Shown in pieces: positions 15,942-22,776 of a stretch of DNA of 46,127 nt. The DNA comes from Actinomycetota bacterium. GTDB lineage: Bacteria > Actinomycetota > Acidimicrobiia > IMCC26256 > PALSA-555. The notes below the pieces were generated by a model, which saw nothing but the letters and a program-made list of their open reading frames with translations, was not told the origin of the DNA and ran no database searches. The stretch lies in assembly GCA_016870245.1 (NCBI GenBank), contig VGCA01000004.1, positions 1 through 46,127 on the forward strand, given 5' to 3'. Numbering within the stretch: position 1 is the stretch's first letter; each line of letters starts with the position of its first letter. The position numbers were made by a program, and so were the translations under genes.

Positions 15942-16844
15942 TCAGTCGCGCGGACGGTCGAAGATGTTCGGCCAGAGGATCGCCGACTGGAACGATTCCT
16001 CCATCTCGTCGTAGACGCTGTCGTCCCACGTCCCCGTGGTCGACACGATCTCGCGGGTGACCTCCGGGTTGCTCAGGAGGCTGATGCGACCGTTCCCCGC
16101 GAAGATCACGCGTCGGGTGAGCCACGACGAGCGTTCACTCGCCAGGTACACGACCGGCGGCACGACGTTGGCCGGCGAGAGCTTCGGGTCCGACGCGTAA
16201 TCGAAGGACGCCTTTCCGGTGGCGATCCCCGTCGTCATCCGCGTTCCCGCGATCGGTGAGATCGCGTTCGCCGTGACCCCGTAGCCCTTCAGCGCGTTCG
16301 CGCACGAGAACGTGAGTCCGACGATGCCCATCTTCGCGGCCGCGTAGTTGGGCTGACTGGGCGCGCCGAACAGCCCCGAGGCCGACGTGAAGTTGATCAG
16401 CCGGTACTCGCCGCCGCGGTGCTCACGCCACCACGCCGAGGCGTGACGGGTCGTGTTGAACGTGCCCTTCAGATGCACGTTCACCACCGCGTCGAAGTCG
16501 GCCTCCGACATCTTGAAGATCATCCCGTCGCGGAGGATCCCCGCGACGTTGACGAGGATGTCCAGCCGGCCGAAGTCGGCGACGGTCGACTCGACCAGCC
16601 GCTCGCACGCGTCGAAGTCGGTGACGTCGGTCGCGTCGGCCTTCGCCTGGCCGCCCGCGGCCGAGATCGCGTCCGCGACCTCGCGCGCCGGGCCGGCGTC
16701 CCCGCCGGTTCCGTCGACCTCGACCCCGAGGTCGCTCACCACGACGGTCGCCCCGGCGTCGGCGAGTCCCGCCGCCACCGCCGCACCGATCCCCCGGCCG
16801 GCTCCGGTGACGATCGCCACCCGTCCGTCGAGCATCAACCCCAC
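15942..16844 (-). CDS. SDR-family 3-hydroxyacyl-CoA-dehydrogenase-like oxidoreductase
   Basis: A 300-residue SDR with TGAGRGIG at 13-20, NVAGILRD at 99-106 and Tyr167-x3-Lys171 in YAAAK. The NxAGILRD block and the approximate length resemble the SDR half of peroxisomal-type multifunctional enzyme 2/17-beta-HSD4. Actinobacteria use such enzymes as (R)-3-hydroxyacyl-CoA dehydrogenases. No fused MaoC domain is present; the last roughly 60 residues are a distinct tail. It is the first gene of the operon that continues with a second SDR, the selenoprotein and its partner. An in-frame ATG at 16835 is an alternative start. Confidence 0.87.
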   Translation of the reverse strand: MGLMLDGRVAIVTGAGRGIGAAVAAGLADAGATVVVSDLGVEVDGTGGDAGPAREVADAISAAGGQAKADATDVTDFDACERLVESTVADFGRLDILVNVAGILRDGMIFKMSEADFDAVVNVHLKGTFNTTRHASAWWREHRGGEYRLINFTSASGLFGAPSQPNYAAAKMGIVGLTFSCANALKGYGVTANAISPIAGTRMTTGIATGKASFDYASDPKLSPANVVPPVVYLASERSSWLTRRVIFAGNGRISLLSNPEVTREIVSTTGTWDDSVYDEMEESFQSAILWPNIFDRPRD

Positions 16845-16872
16845 CCTCCCGCACCGTCCGCTGGGAAGGGAA

Positions 16873-16886
16873 CCATAGATCGATGG
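16873..16886 (-). promoter_or_regulatory. Imperfect palindrome upstream of the SDR/selenoprotein operon
   Basis: The 14-bp sequence CCATAGATCGATGG is symmetric apart from one mismatched pair (positions 5 and 10). It sits 29 bp upstream of the ATG of the SDR at 16844, in the 109-bp gap after the TetR gene. It is a candidate operator for the adjacent TetR regulator, but this is weak evidence by eye. Confidence 0.3.
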
Positions 16887-16953
16887 AACAGAATTCGCCA
16901 GATCGTCTCGCCACGATCCGCTGCCGCCACCGCGCGGAGGCAGCGGTCGGGAC

Positions 16954-17562
16954 TCAGCCCGCGAGACCGCCGACCGCGTACCGCCGCATGAACCGCGAGA
17001 CCGACTTCGGGTCGTGGACGTCGAACGAATCCGAGGTCGGGGTGGTCGTGATCGACATCAGCACGCGGGCGATCCATTCGCTCGCCTCGCGGACGTCGGC
17101 GTTCGACCGGATCTCGCCCCGCGTCTTCGCCGTCTGGAGATACGGGACGAGGAAGCGCGCCATCCGCAGGAGTGCACCCGCCCGGTCCTCACCGCTCAGC
17201 CGCATGAGGGCCATGTCGTCCGGTCCCAGGCGGTGGTCCTGGATGCCGGTGACGCTCTCCGCGAACACCTCGCCCAGTGCTCCGAGCTGGGCCGCCAGCG
17301 TCTTCTGGGCGGCCATCCGCGTGGCGGCCATCGCGTAGTAGCTCTCCGCGCGGTGCTCGATCGCGGCGTCGATGAGCGCCCGCCGCTCGGGGAAGTACCG
17401 GTAGACCGTGCCCCGCGAGATCCCCGCGGCCCGCGCCACGTCCTGGAGGTTCGTCTTCGCGATCCCCAGCTGCCCGAAGCACTCGAGCGCGGCCTCGAGG
17501 ATCTTCGTCCGCGTTGCGTCGCGATCAGAGCTCGCCCGCCGGTCACTCGTGCTCGCGCTCAC
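16954..17562 (-). CDS. TetR-family transcriptional regulator
   Basis: A 202-residue TetR repressor with a GTG start. The helix-turn-helix spans about residues 20-61: ILEAALECFGQLG, TNLQDVARAAGIS, then GTVYRYFPER. Its C-terminal DPKSVSRFMRRY segment mirrors the TetR at 12828-13460, so the two are recent paralogues or share a ligand class. It starts 18 bp after the Rieske oxygenase gene ends and is probably co-transcribed with it. The next gene downstream is the SDR that heads the selenoprotein operon, 109 bp away. It is a likely local repressor of the Rieske and/or selenoprotein operons. Confidence 0.92.
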   Translation of the reverse strand: MSASTSDRRASSDRDATRTKILEAALECFGQLGIAKTNLQDVARAAGISRGTVYRYFPERRALIDAAIEHRAESYYAMAATRMAAQKTLAAQLGALGEVFAESVTGIQDHRLGPDDMALMRLSGEDRAGALLRMARFLVPYLQTAKTRGEIRSNADVREASEWIARVLMSITTTPTSDSFDVHDPKSVSRFMRRYAVGGLAG

Positions 17563-17580
17563 GTCCGGGGACGATACCGG

Positions 17581-18981
17581 CTAGGTGTCGGCCTCATCGT
17601 GATCGACGCCGAACAGGTACCGATCGGCCACCTGGTGCGCGTGCAGGATCGTCGTCTCCTGGATGCCGTTGAGCCAGAGCCCGTCGAACCCGTCCGAGTG
17701 CATGCCCGCCTGGATGTCGGGGATGTTCTTCAGGTCCTGGGCCAGGAACGGTCCGAGGTCGGCCTCCCGCCAGTTCGGGAAGACCTCCCACTTCGGGTTC
17801 GGCTCCGCACCCGGCACGAAGTGCTCCAGGGAGAAGACGTCCCAGATGCACGAGTCGGGATCGCTGCCGTTCGGTCGCATCCGGTATCCGAGCGTGGATC
17901 CGGGCTCGACGAGGATCACCATCGTCGGGAAGACGTGGTAGTCGCCACAGCCCATGAAGTGCTGCTCGATCGACATGTCCGGGTAGGTGACCACACCCTC
18001 GTCCTGCGCGAGCTGCTTGCACAGGCCGAGATAGGTGATGATCGGCGGCACCTCCGACGGCTCCATGGTTGCGAGCATCTCGGCCGCCCGGGCGTCGCGC
18101 TCGGTCTGCATCGCACCGAGTGCGCGCGCGAGGTACTGCATCAGGTTCGCGTAGATCTCCGGGCGGGCGAGCACCGCGGCCCACTCCTCGGCCTGGGGTC
18201 CCTTGTCGGGTCGCTCGCCGTACTTCATGACCGAGTGGCTCCCCAGTGGGAACGTCGGGGAGAAGGGTGCGTGCGCGAACTCGTCGATGGCCGCGGGCCG
18301 AGCCGACGGGTCCGTGCCCTCCATGGGTCGCAGCGTCTGCGGATGGGTCCCGGGGGTGTGGTACCCCTCGACGAACGCGTCCACCACCGTCTTCCAGTTG
18401 GCCGGAACGACCACCGTCTTGCACCACCGGTACCGCATGTCCTCGAGCCGGAACGGGTCGAGCAGGCTCGGGATCGGATCGAGCCACTCGAGGAGCGGCG
18501 GCGGGTCGCTCGCCATGTTGACGAACACCCAGCCGCCCCACGTGTCGACGTGCACGGGCCGGAGCGCCCAGTCGGCGGCCGGGCGGTCCTCGAACTCCTC
18601 CGGGCAGTGCACGAACGTGCACGCGCCGTCGAGCGCGTAGCGAAAGCCATGGAACCGGCAGCGGAACTCGTCGACGCGGCCGGAGCCACCGATGATCTTC
18701 ATGCCGCGGTGGCGACAGGCGTTGTGCATCGCTCGCAGGGTGCCGTCGGCCTGGCGGACGACGAGGATCGACCGCTCGCCGATCGCGTACTCGTGGAACG
18801 AGCCCGCATTGGGGATCTCCTCCTCCCGACACGCCATCTGCCAGACGTTCGGGAAGAGCCGCTCGTGCTCGAGGCGAGCGAAGTCGGCATCCACGTACCG
18901 TCCCTTGGGCACGAAGCCGTGGCCGAGCGCCCAGCGCTCGGGGACCGAGGCCCGCTCGGTCGCACCTGCCGTGTTCGTCAT
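17581..18981 (-). CDS. Rieske non-heme iron aromatic-ring/ring-hydroxylating oxygenase, alpha subunit
   Basis: A 466-residue oxygenase starting at the ATG at 18981, with ribosome-binding site GGGAGG; a longer frame upstream has no family similarity. The Rieske 2Fe-2S site is C89-x-H91 (NACRHRG) and C108-x2-H111 (FRCRFHG). The mononuclear iron site follows in VEGYHTPGTH with His208 and His213. Glu205 occupies the place of the bridging Asp of naphthalene-dioxygenase-type enzymes. Such proteins hydroxylate rings or methyl groups using electrons from a separate ferredoxin/reductase. No reductase, ferredoxin or beta subunit is encoded in this window, so those must be supplied from elsewhere. It is divergent from the SDR at 19095. 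Confidence 0.9.
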   Translation of the reverse strand: MTNTAGATERASVPERWALGHGFVPKGRYVDADFARLEHERLFPNVWQMACREEEIPNAGSFHEYAIGERSILVVRQADGTLRAMHNACRHRGMKIIGGSGRVDEFRCRFHGFRYALDGACTFVHCPEEFEDRPAADWALRPVHVDTWGGWVFVNMASDPPPLLEWLDPIPSLLDPFRLEDMRYRWCKTVVVPANWKTVVDAFVEGYHTPGTHPQTLRPMEGTDPSARPAAIDEFAHAPFSPTFPLGSHSVMKYGERPDKGPQAEEWAAVLARPEIYANLMQYLARALGAMQTERDARAAEMLATMEPSEVPPIITYLGLCKQLAQDEGVVTYPDMSIEQHFMGCGDYHVFPTMVILVEPGSTLGYRMRPNGSDPDSCIWDVFSLEHFVPGAEPNPKWEVFPNWREADLGPFLAQDLKNIPDIQAGMHSDGFDGLWLNGIQETTILHAHQVADRYLFGVDHDEADT

Positions 18982-19024
18982 CCCGCCGACCTCCCTCGAG
19001 GCTCCCGATGCACCTGGGCTGTGC

Positions 19025-19052
19025 GAGACATTCGAGCAGCATTCGTTATGGT
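19025..19052 (+). promoter_or_regulatory. Candidate promoter for the SDR at 19095
   Basis: In the 113-bp divergent gap, GAGACA (19025-19030) and TATGGT (19047-19052) are 16 bp apart. This resembles the GAGACA...TATGAT pair ahead of the crotonase at 12027. A direct repeat CATTCG (19029-19034 and 19040-19045), spaced exactly 11 bp apart, overlaps it and could be an activator or repressor site. Assigned by eye only. Confidence 0.35.
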
Positions 19053-19094
19053 GTGCAACAGATGGCGGCAACCTGAAACGTCTGCGGAGGACCG

Positions 19095-19883
19095 ATGGGA
19101 CGGCTCGACGACAAGGTCGTGATCGTCACCGGCGCCGGGGAGGGGCTCGGCCGGACGATGGCCGAGCTCTTCAGCCGGGAGGGCGCGAAGCTCGTGCTCG
19201 CGGGGCGGCGACGGGAGCTCCTCGACGAGACCCGCGCACTGGTCGAGGCGGGGGGCGGCGTCGCCCTCGTCGTGCCCACCGACATCACCGACGAGGCGGC
19301 GGTGGTCGACCTCGTCGGCACCACCGTCGGCGAGCTCGGCGCGGTCGACGTGCTGTGCAACAACGCGTCGCAGCCGGGCACCGACCTGTACCTCTGGGAG
19401 CAGACCCTGGACAACTGGAACGGCTGCATCGCGGCCGTGGTCACCGGTCCCATGCTCTGCACGAGGGAGGTGCTGAGGCAGAGCATGCTGGAGCGCCGTT
19501 CGGGCTCGATCGTCAACTTCTCCTCCACCGCGTCGATCGACGGCTTCGCCCGCAAGAGCCACTACACCGTGGCCAAGAGCGGGCTGCGCCTGCTCACCAA
19601 GACGACCGCGCACGAGGTCGGGCCGTTCGGGATCCGCTGCAACTGCATCGTCCCGGGCGCCATCGAGACCGGGCTCCTGCACCGCTACTGGAACCGCGTC
19701 GCCGACGAGCGGGGTGTCTCCGTCGACATCGTGCGCGAGGAGTCGACGGCGGCGGCGGCGCTGCGCAAGGTGGCGTCACCCGACGAGGTGGCCCAGGCCG
19801 CGCTCTTCCTGGCGTCGGACGAGAGCAGCGCGATCACCGGTCAGTCGATCATCGTGGATGCCGGGCAGCACATGTACGGGTAG
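19095..19883 (+). CDS. SDR-family oxidoreductase
   Basis: A 262-residue classical SDR. TGAGEGLG is at residues 12-19 and CNNAS at 88-92 in place of NNAG. Catalytic Tyr157-x3-Lys161 is in YTVAK, and the C-terminal GQSIIVDAG closes the fold. The ATG at 19095 has a good GGAGG ribosome-binding site (19086-19090). It is transcribed alone, divergent from the Rieske oxygenase, and converges on the lipoyl-domain gene 17 bp away. It may oxidise the alcohol or dihydrodiol formed by the Rieske enzyme, judging only by position. Confidence 0.88.
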   Translation: MGRLDDKVVIVTGAGEGLGRTMAELFSREGAKLVLAGRRRELLDETRALVEAGGGVALVVPTDITDEAAVVDLVGTTVGELGAVDVLCNNASQPGTDLYLWEQTLDNWNGCIAAVVTGPMLCTREVLRQSMLERRSGSIVNFSSTASIDGFARKSHYTVAKSGLRLLTKTTAHEVGPFGIRCNCIVPGAIETGLLHRYWNRVADERGVSVDIVREESTAAAALRKVASPDEVAQAALFLASDESSAITGQSIIVDAGQHMYG

Positions 19884-19900
19884 GACGCCGGCTCCGGTTG

Positions 19901-20128
19901 CTACTCGATCACACCGAGGAGGGTGCCCACCTCGTAGGTCTCCCCCTCCTCGGCGCTCCACCGGACCGTGCCCGCGCTCGGCGCGACGATCTCCATCTCG
20001 ACCTTGTCGGTCTCGAGGACGTACAGGGGTGCCCCTTCGTCGATGTGCGCGCCGTCGGTCACGAGGATGCTGAGCAGGACCGCCTCCGTGATCGCGTCGC
20101 CGGGCTTCGGCATGCGGAACTCGGTCAC
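19901..20128 (-). CDS. Stand-alone lipoyl-domain (biotinyl/lipoyl carrier) protein
   Basis: A 75-residue protein that is essentially one lipoyl domain. The lipoylation site is LETDKVEMEI, with Lys42 at the tip of the hairpin. The glycine-rich second half (SAGTVRW...VGTLLGVIE) is typical of E2 lipoyl domains. The GTG start at 20128 overlaps the stop of the E1 gene by GTGA (20125-20128), so it is translationally coupled to E1. There is no peripheral-subunit-binding or acyltransferase domain. It is thus a mobile carrier without the catalytic E2 core, an unusual arrangement. It presumably shuttles an acyl or redox group between the fused E1 and an unlinked partner. Confidence 0.86.
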   Translation of the reverse strand: MTEFRMPKPGDAITEAVLLSILVTDGAHIDEGAPLYVLETDKVEMEIVAPSAGTVRWSAEEGETYEVGTLLGVIE

Positions 20129-22146
20129 CGCAGCGTCCGGACGGCCTCGGCCACCGCCGCGGCTCCGGGCCGGTGGGCCGCCTCGAGCGTCGCCGAGCGC
20201 GGGACCGGGGTGAACGCCGCGGCGACGCGCGCGATCGGCGCCGCGAGCTGCGCGTGGAGCTCGCCGGCGACCACCGCGGCGATCTCGGCGCTCGGCCCGC
20301 AGAACCCCACCGACTCGTGGACGACGACGAGCCGACCGGTCCGCCCGACCGACTCCAGGATCGTCTCGACGTCGAGCGGCACCAGCGTGCGGAGGTCGAC
20401 GACCTCGACCGAGACCCCCTCTCCCTCGAGCTCGACCGCGGCGGCGAGCGCGTCCTGGACCGAGCCGCCGTAGGCCACGACCGTGACGTCGCTGCCCGAG
20501 CGGGGGATGCCGGCGCGTCCGAGCGGCAGGGAGTAGTCCGCGACCGGGACCGGCGCGCGCCCACCGGCGAAGTAGAGCTTCATCGACTCGATGAACAGGC
20601 ACGGATCCTCGTCGGCGATGCACGCGTTCAGCAGGCCCACCGCGTCGGCCGGGGAGCCGGGCCACACGACCTTGAGACCCGGCACATGCATCGCCCAGGC
20701 CTCGAGTGCCTGCGAGTGCTGCGGTCCCGATCCCATCCCCACCGTGGTGCGGATCACGAGCGGCGCGTGCTGGCGCCCGCCCGACATGTAGCGGATCTTC
20801 GCGGCGTGGTTCGCGATCTGGTCCATCGCGACTCCGACGAAGTCCATGAACATGAGCTCGGCGATCGGGCGCAGCCCGCCCAGCGCGGCGCCGATCGCCG
20901 CGCCGATGATCGACGTCTCGGCGATCGGTGTCGCGCGCACTCGGTCGGTGCCGTACTTGCCCGACAGCCCGTAGGTCACCTTGAAGAGGCCACCCGCCGG
21001 ATCGGCGATGTCCTCGCCCAACAGGATGACCCGGTCGTCGGCCGCCATCGCGCGGTCGAGCGTCCGGTTGACGGCCTGGACGAGTCCGAGATCCTCCGTG
21101 TCGCCGTCGGGGAGCTCGCTCGCCGCCGGGCGGATCGAGCGGGAACCGTCGTCGCCGCGGTCGGCGTACACGTCGACGTGCAGCTCGCCGACGTCGGTCT
21201 CCGGGCTCTCCCTCGCGAACGTCCACGCGTCCTCGATCTCCGCGTCGAGGGCCGCGTCGATCTCGTCGAGCTCCGCGGCGGTCGCGACCCCGGCTCCGAC
21301 GACGCGCGCCCGGAACGTCCCGAACGGGTCGGCGGCTCGGGCGTTCGCCAGCTCGTCGCCGTCGACGTACTCCATGCCGTCGCCGAAGTAGTGGCCCTGG
21401 AGCCGATAGGCCACGGCCTCGACGAAGGTCGGGCCTCCGCCGTCACGCGCCCGGGTCGCGGCGTCGGAGACGGCCTGCCACACGGCCACCGGATCGGTCC
21501 CGTCGACGGTCACCCCGGGAATCCCGTAGCCGGCCGCACGGTCGGCGAAGTGCTCGGTCCGGGTGTAGCCGGCCACCGGCGTGCACTCGGCCCAGGCGTT
21601 GTTCTGGCAGAAGAAGACCACCGGCAGCTGCCACACCGCGGCGAGGTTCATCGCCTCGTGCACGAACCCGATGCTCGTCGCGCCGTCGCCGAAGCTCACG
21701 AGCACCACGCGGGGCTCCCGGCGGAGCGACGCGGCGAGGGCCAGGCCGTTGGCGATCGGCGGGCCGGCCCCGACGATGCCGGTCGACCAGAGGATGCCCA
21801 CGCCGGGCTCGCTCACCCCCATGGCGCCGGCCTTGCCCTTCGACAGGCCGGTGCTCTTGCCCAGCAGCTCCGCGAAGTACTGCGGCAGGCTCACGCCCTT
21901 GGCCACGACGTCGCCGAGGCCGCGGTAGGTCGTGACGATCTGGTCGTCGGGTGCGAGGGCGACCATGGCGCCGGCCGACATGGCCTCCTGGCCGTCGACC
22001 GGCCAGTAGCTGAACCCGGCCTCGCCGGTCATCAGCCCCTTGCGCACCCGCTCGTCGCAGCGATGGACCTTGCTCATCGCGCGGTACAGCGAGATCACCG
22101 CATCCCGGCCCAGCGCGTCGATCTGCACAGCACCCTCGTCACCCAT
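20125..22146 (-). CDS. Fused alpha/beta E1 component of a 2-oxoacid (acetoin/pyruvate-type) dehydrogenase
   Basis: A 673-residue thiamine-diphosphate enzyme carrying both E1 subunits in one chain. The alpha half (about 1-320) has the ThDP motif GDG (153-155) through NN (182-183). The beta half begins near residue 345 with VNRTLDRAM...VILLGEDIADPAGG. Further beta landmarks are SGKYGTDRV and the C-terminal transketolase domain with DLRTLVPLD. The ATG at 22146 follows a perfect GGAGGAG ribosome-binding site. It is the first gene of a two-gene operon with the free lipoyl protein. It likely decarboxylates a 2-oxoacid or cleaves an acetoin-like or 1,2-diketone compound. The substrate is not deducible. 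No E3 gene is nearby. Confidence 0.88.
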   Translation of the reverse strand: MGDEGAVQIDALGRDAVISLYRAMSKVHRCDERVRKGLMTGEAGFSYWPVDGQEAMSAGAMVALAPDDQIVTTYRGLGDVVAKGVSLPQYFAELLGKSTGLSKGKAGAMGVSEPGVGILWSTGIVGAGPPIANGLALAASLRREPRVVLVSFGDGATSIGFVHEAMNLAAVWQLPVVFFCQNNAWAECTPVAGYTRTEHFADRAAGYGIPGVTVDGTDPVAVWQAVSDAATRARDGGGPTFVEAVAYRLQGHYFGDGMEYVDGDELANARAADPFGTFRARVVGAGVATAAELDEIDAALDAEIEDAWTFARESPETDVGELHVDVYADRGDDGSRSIRPAASELPDGDTEDLGLVQAVNRTLDRAMAADDRVILLGEDIADPAGGLFKVTYGLSGKYGTDRVRATPIAETSIIGAAIGAALGGLRPIAELMFMDFVGVAMDQIANHAAKIRYMSGGRQHAPLVIRTTVGMGSGPQHSQALEAWAMHVPGLKVVWPGSPADAVGLLNACIADEDPCLFIESMKLYFAGGRAPVPVADYSLPLGRAGIPRSGSDVTVVAYGGSVQDALAAAVELEGEGVSVEVVDLRTLVPLDVETILESVGRTGRLVVVHESVGFCGPSAEIAAVVAGELHAQLAAPIARVAAAFTPVPRSATLEAAHRPGAAAVAEAVRTLR

Positions 22147-22173
22147 GGCGTCTCCTCCTCGACGGGCGGGATC

Positions 22174-22200
22174 GTATACAACGATACGAAGTTTGTATAC
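22174..22200 (-). promoter_or_regulatory. Perfect inverted repeat at the E1 promoter (candidate operator)
   Basis: GTATACAA (22174-22181) and TTGTATAC (22193-22200) form a perfect 8-bp inverted repeat with an 11-bp spacer, in an AT-rich island within very GC-rich DNA. It lies 28 bp upstream of the E1 start codon. On the minus strand it overlaps TATACGAT, a plausible -10. This is a strong candidate binding site for a dimeric repressor (TetR or GntR type) controlling the E1/lipoyl operon. Confidence 0.6.
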
Positions 22201-22227
22201 CTGCGTGGCCTCGGCCGACTCGCCGCA

Positions 22228-22776
22228 TCAGTCCGAGGGGGCTTCGGGCCGGCGGCCGCGCGCACGCGCGTCCCACCACTCCCGGAAGCGCTCGTCGGCG
22301 AGGGGGACGTCACCGACGCCGACCTGCGATCGCGGCCAGTCGGCCGCGGGCTGCTCGAAGGGCGACGGGGTCCGCCGCGTCCCGAACCAGAGACGGTGCC
22401 GCCGGTGGAGGAACCGCCACGCTCCGCCCTCGCGCCGGTAGCGGTCCTCGTACCGCAGCAGCTGTTCGACGTACTCGTCGCCACTCTGCGCCGCACACAG
22501 CGCCCACACCTCACCGCGCGCCGCGTCGGGCGCGTCCAGCTCCACGAGGTGGTTGGTCACCAGGATGACCGCCACGAGGTTGTCGGACATCGTCTCGCGC
22601 ATGAGGCGGCGGACGCCCTCCGGGCCGGTGCCGTACGAGCCGAAGCGTGCGTCGGACGCGAAGAGCCCGACCATGGCCTCGACGTCGCGCTGCTCGATGG
22701 CCTTGGCGTAGCGAACGGGAAGGGTGCGGATCTCCTCGAGGGCAACGAGTCGCTCGAGGTCGGTCAGCTCGGCCAT
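22228..22776 (-). CDS. SnoaL-like/NTF2-fold protein
   Basis: A 182-residue protein whose first half has the NTF2-like pattern: LVALEEIRTLPVRYAKAIEQRD, then VEAMVGLFASDARF. It continues into a conical beta sheet region ending WRFLHRRHRLWFG. This fold includes ketosteroid isomerases, limonene-epoxide hydrolases, bile-acid dehydratases and polyketide cyclases. Isomerisation or dehydration of a cyclic intermediate is therefore the natural guess. The ATG at 22776 overlaps the end of the upstream CoA-transferase gene by 13 bp. It is the last gene of the five-gene operon running from 28825. The longer open frame upstream is a shadow of the CoA-transferase gene. Confidence 0.8.
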   Translation of the reverse strand: MAELTDLERLVALEEIRTLPVRYAKAIEQRDVEAMVGLFASDARFGSYGTGPEGVRRLMRETMSDNLVAVILVTNHLVELDAPDAARGEVWALCAAQSGDEYVEQLLRYEDRYRREGGAWRFLHRRHRLWFGTRRTPSPFEQPAADWPRSQVGVGDVPLADERFREWWDARARGRRPEAPSD

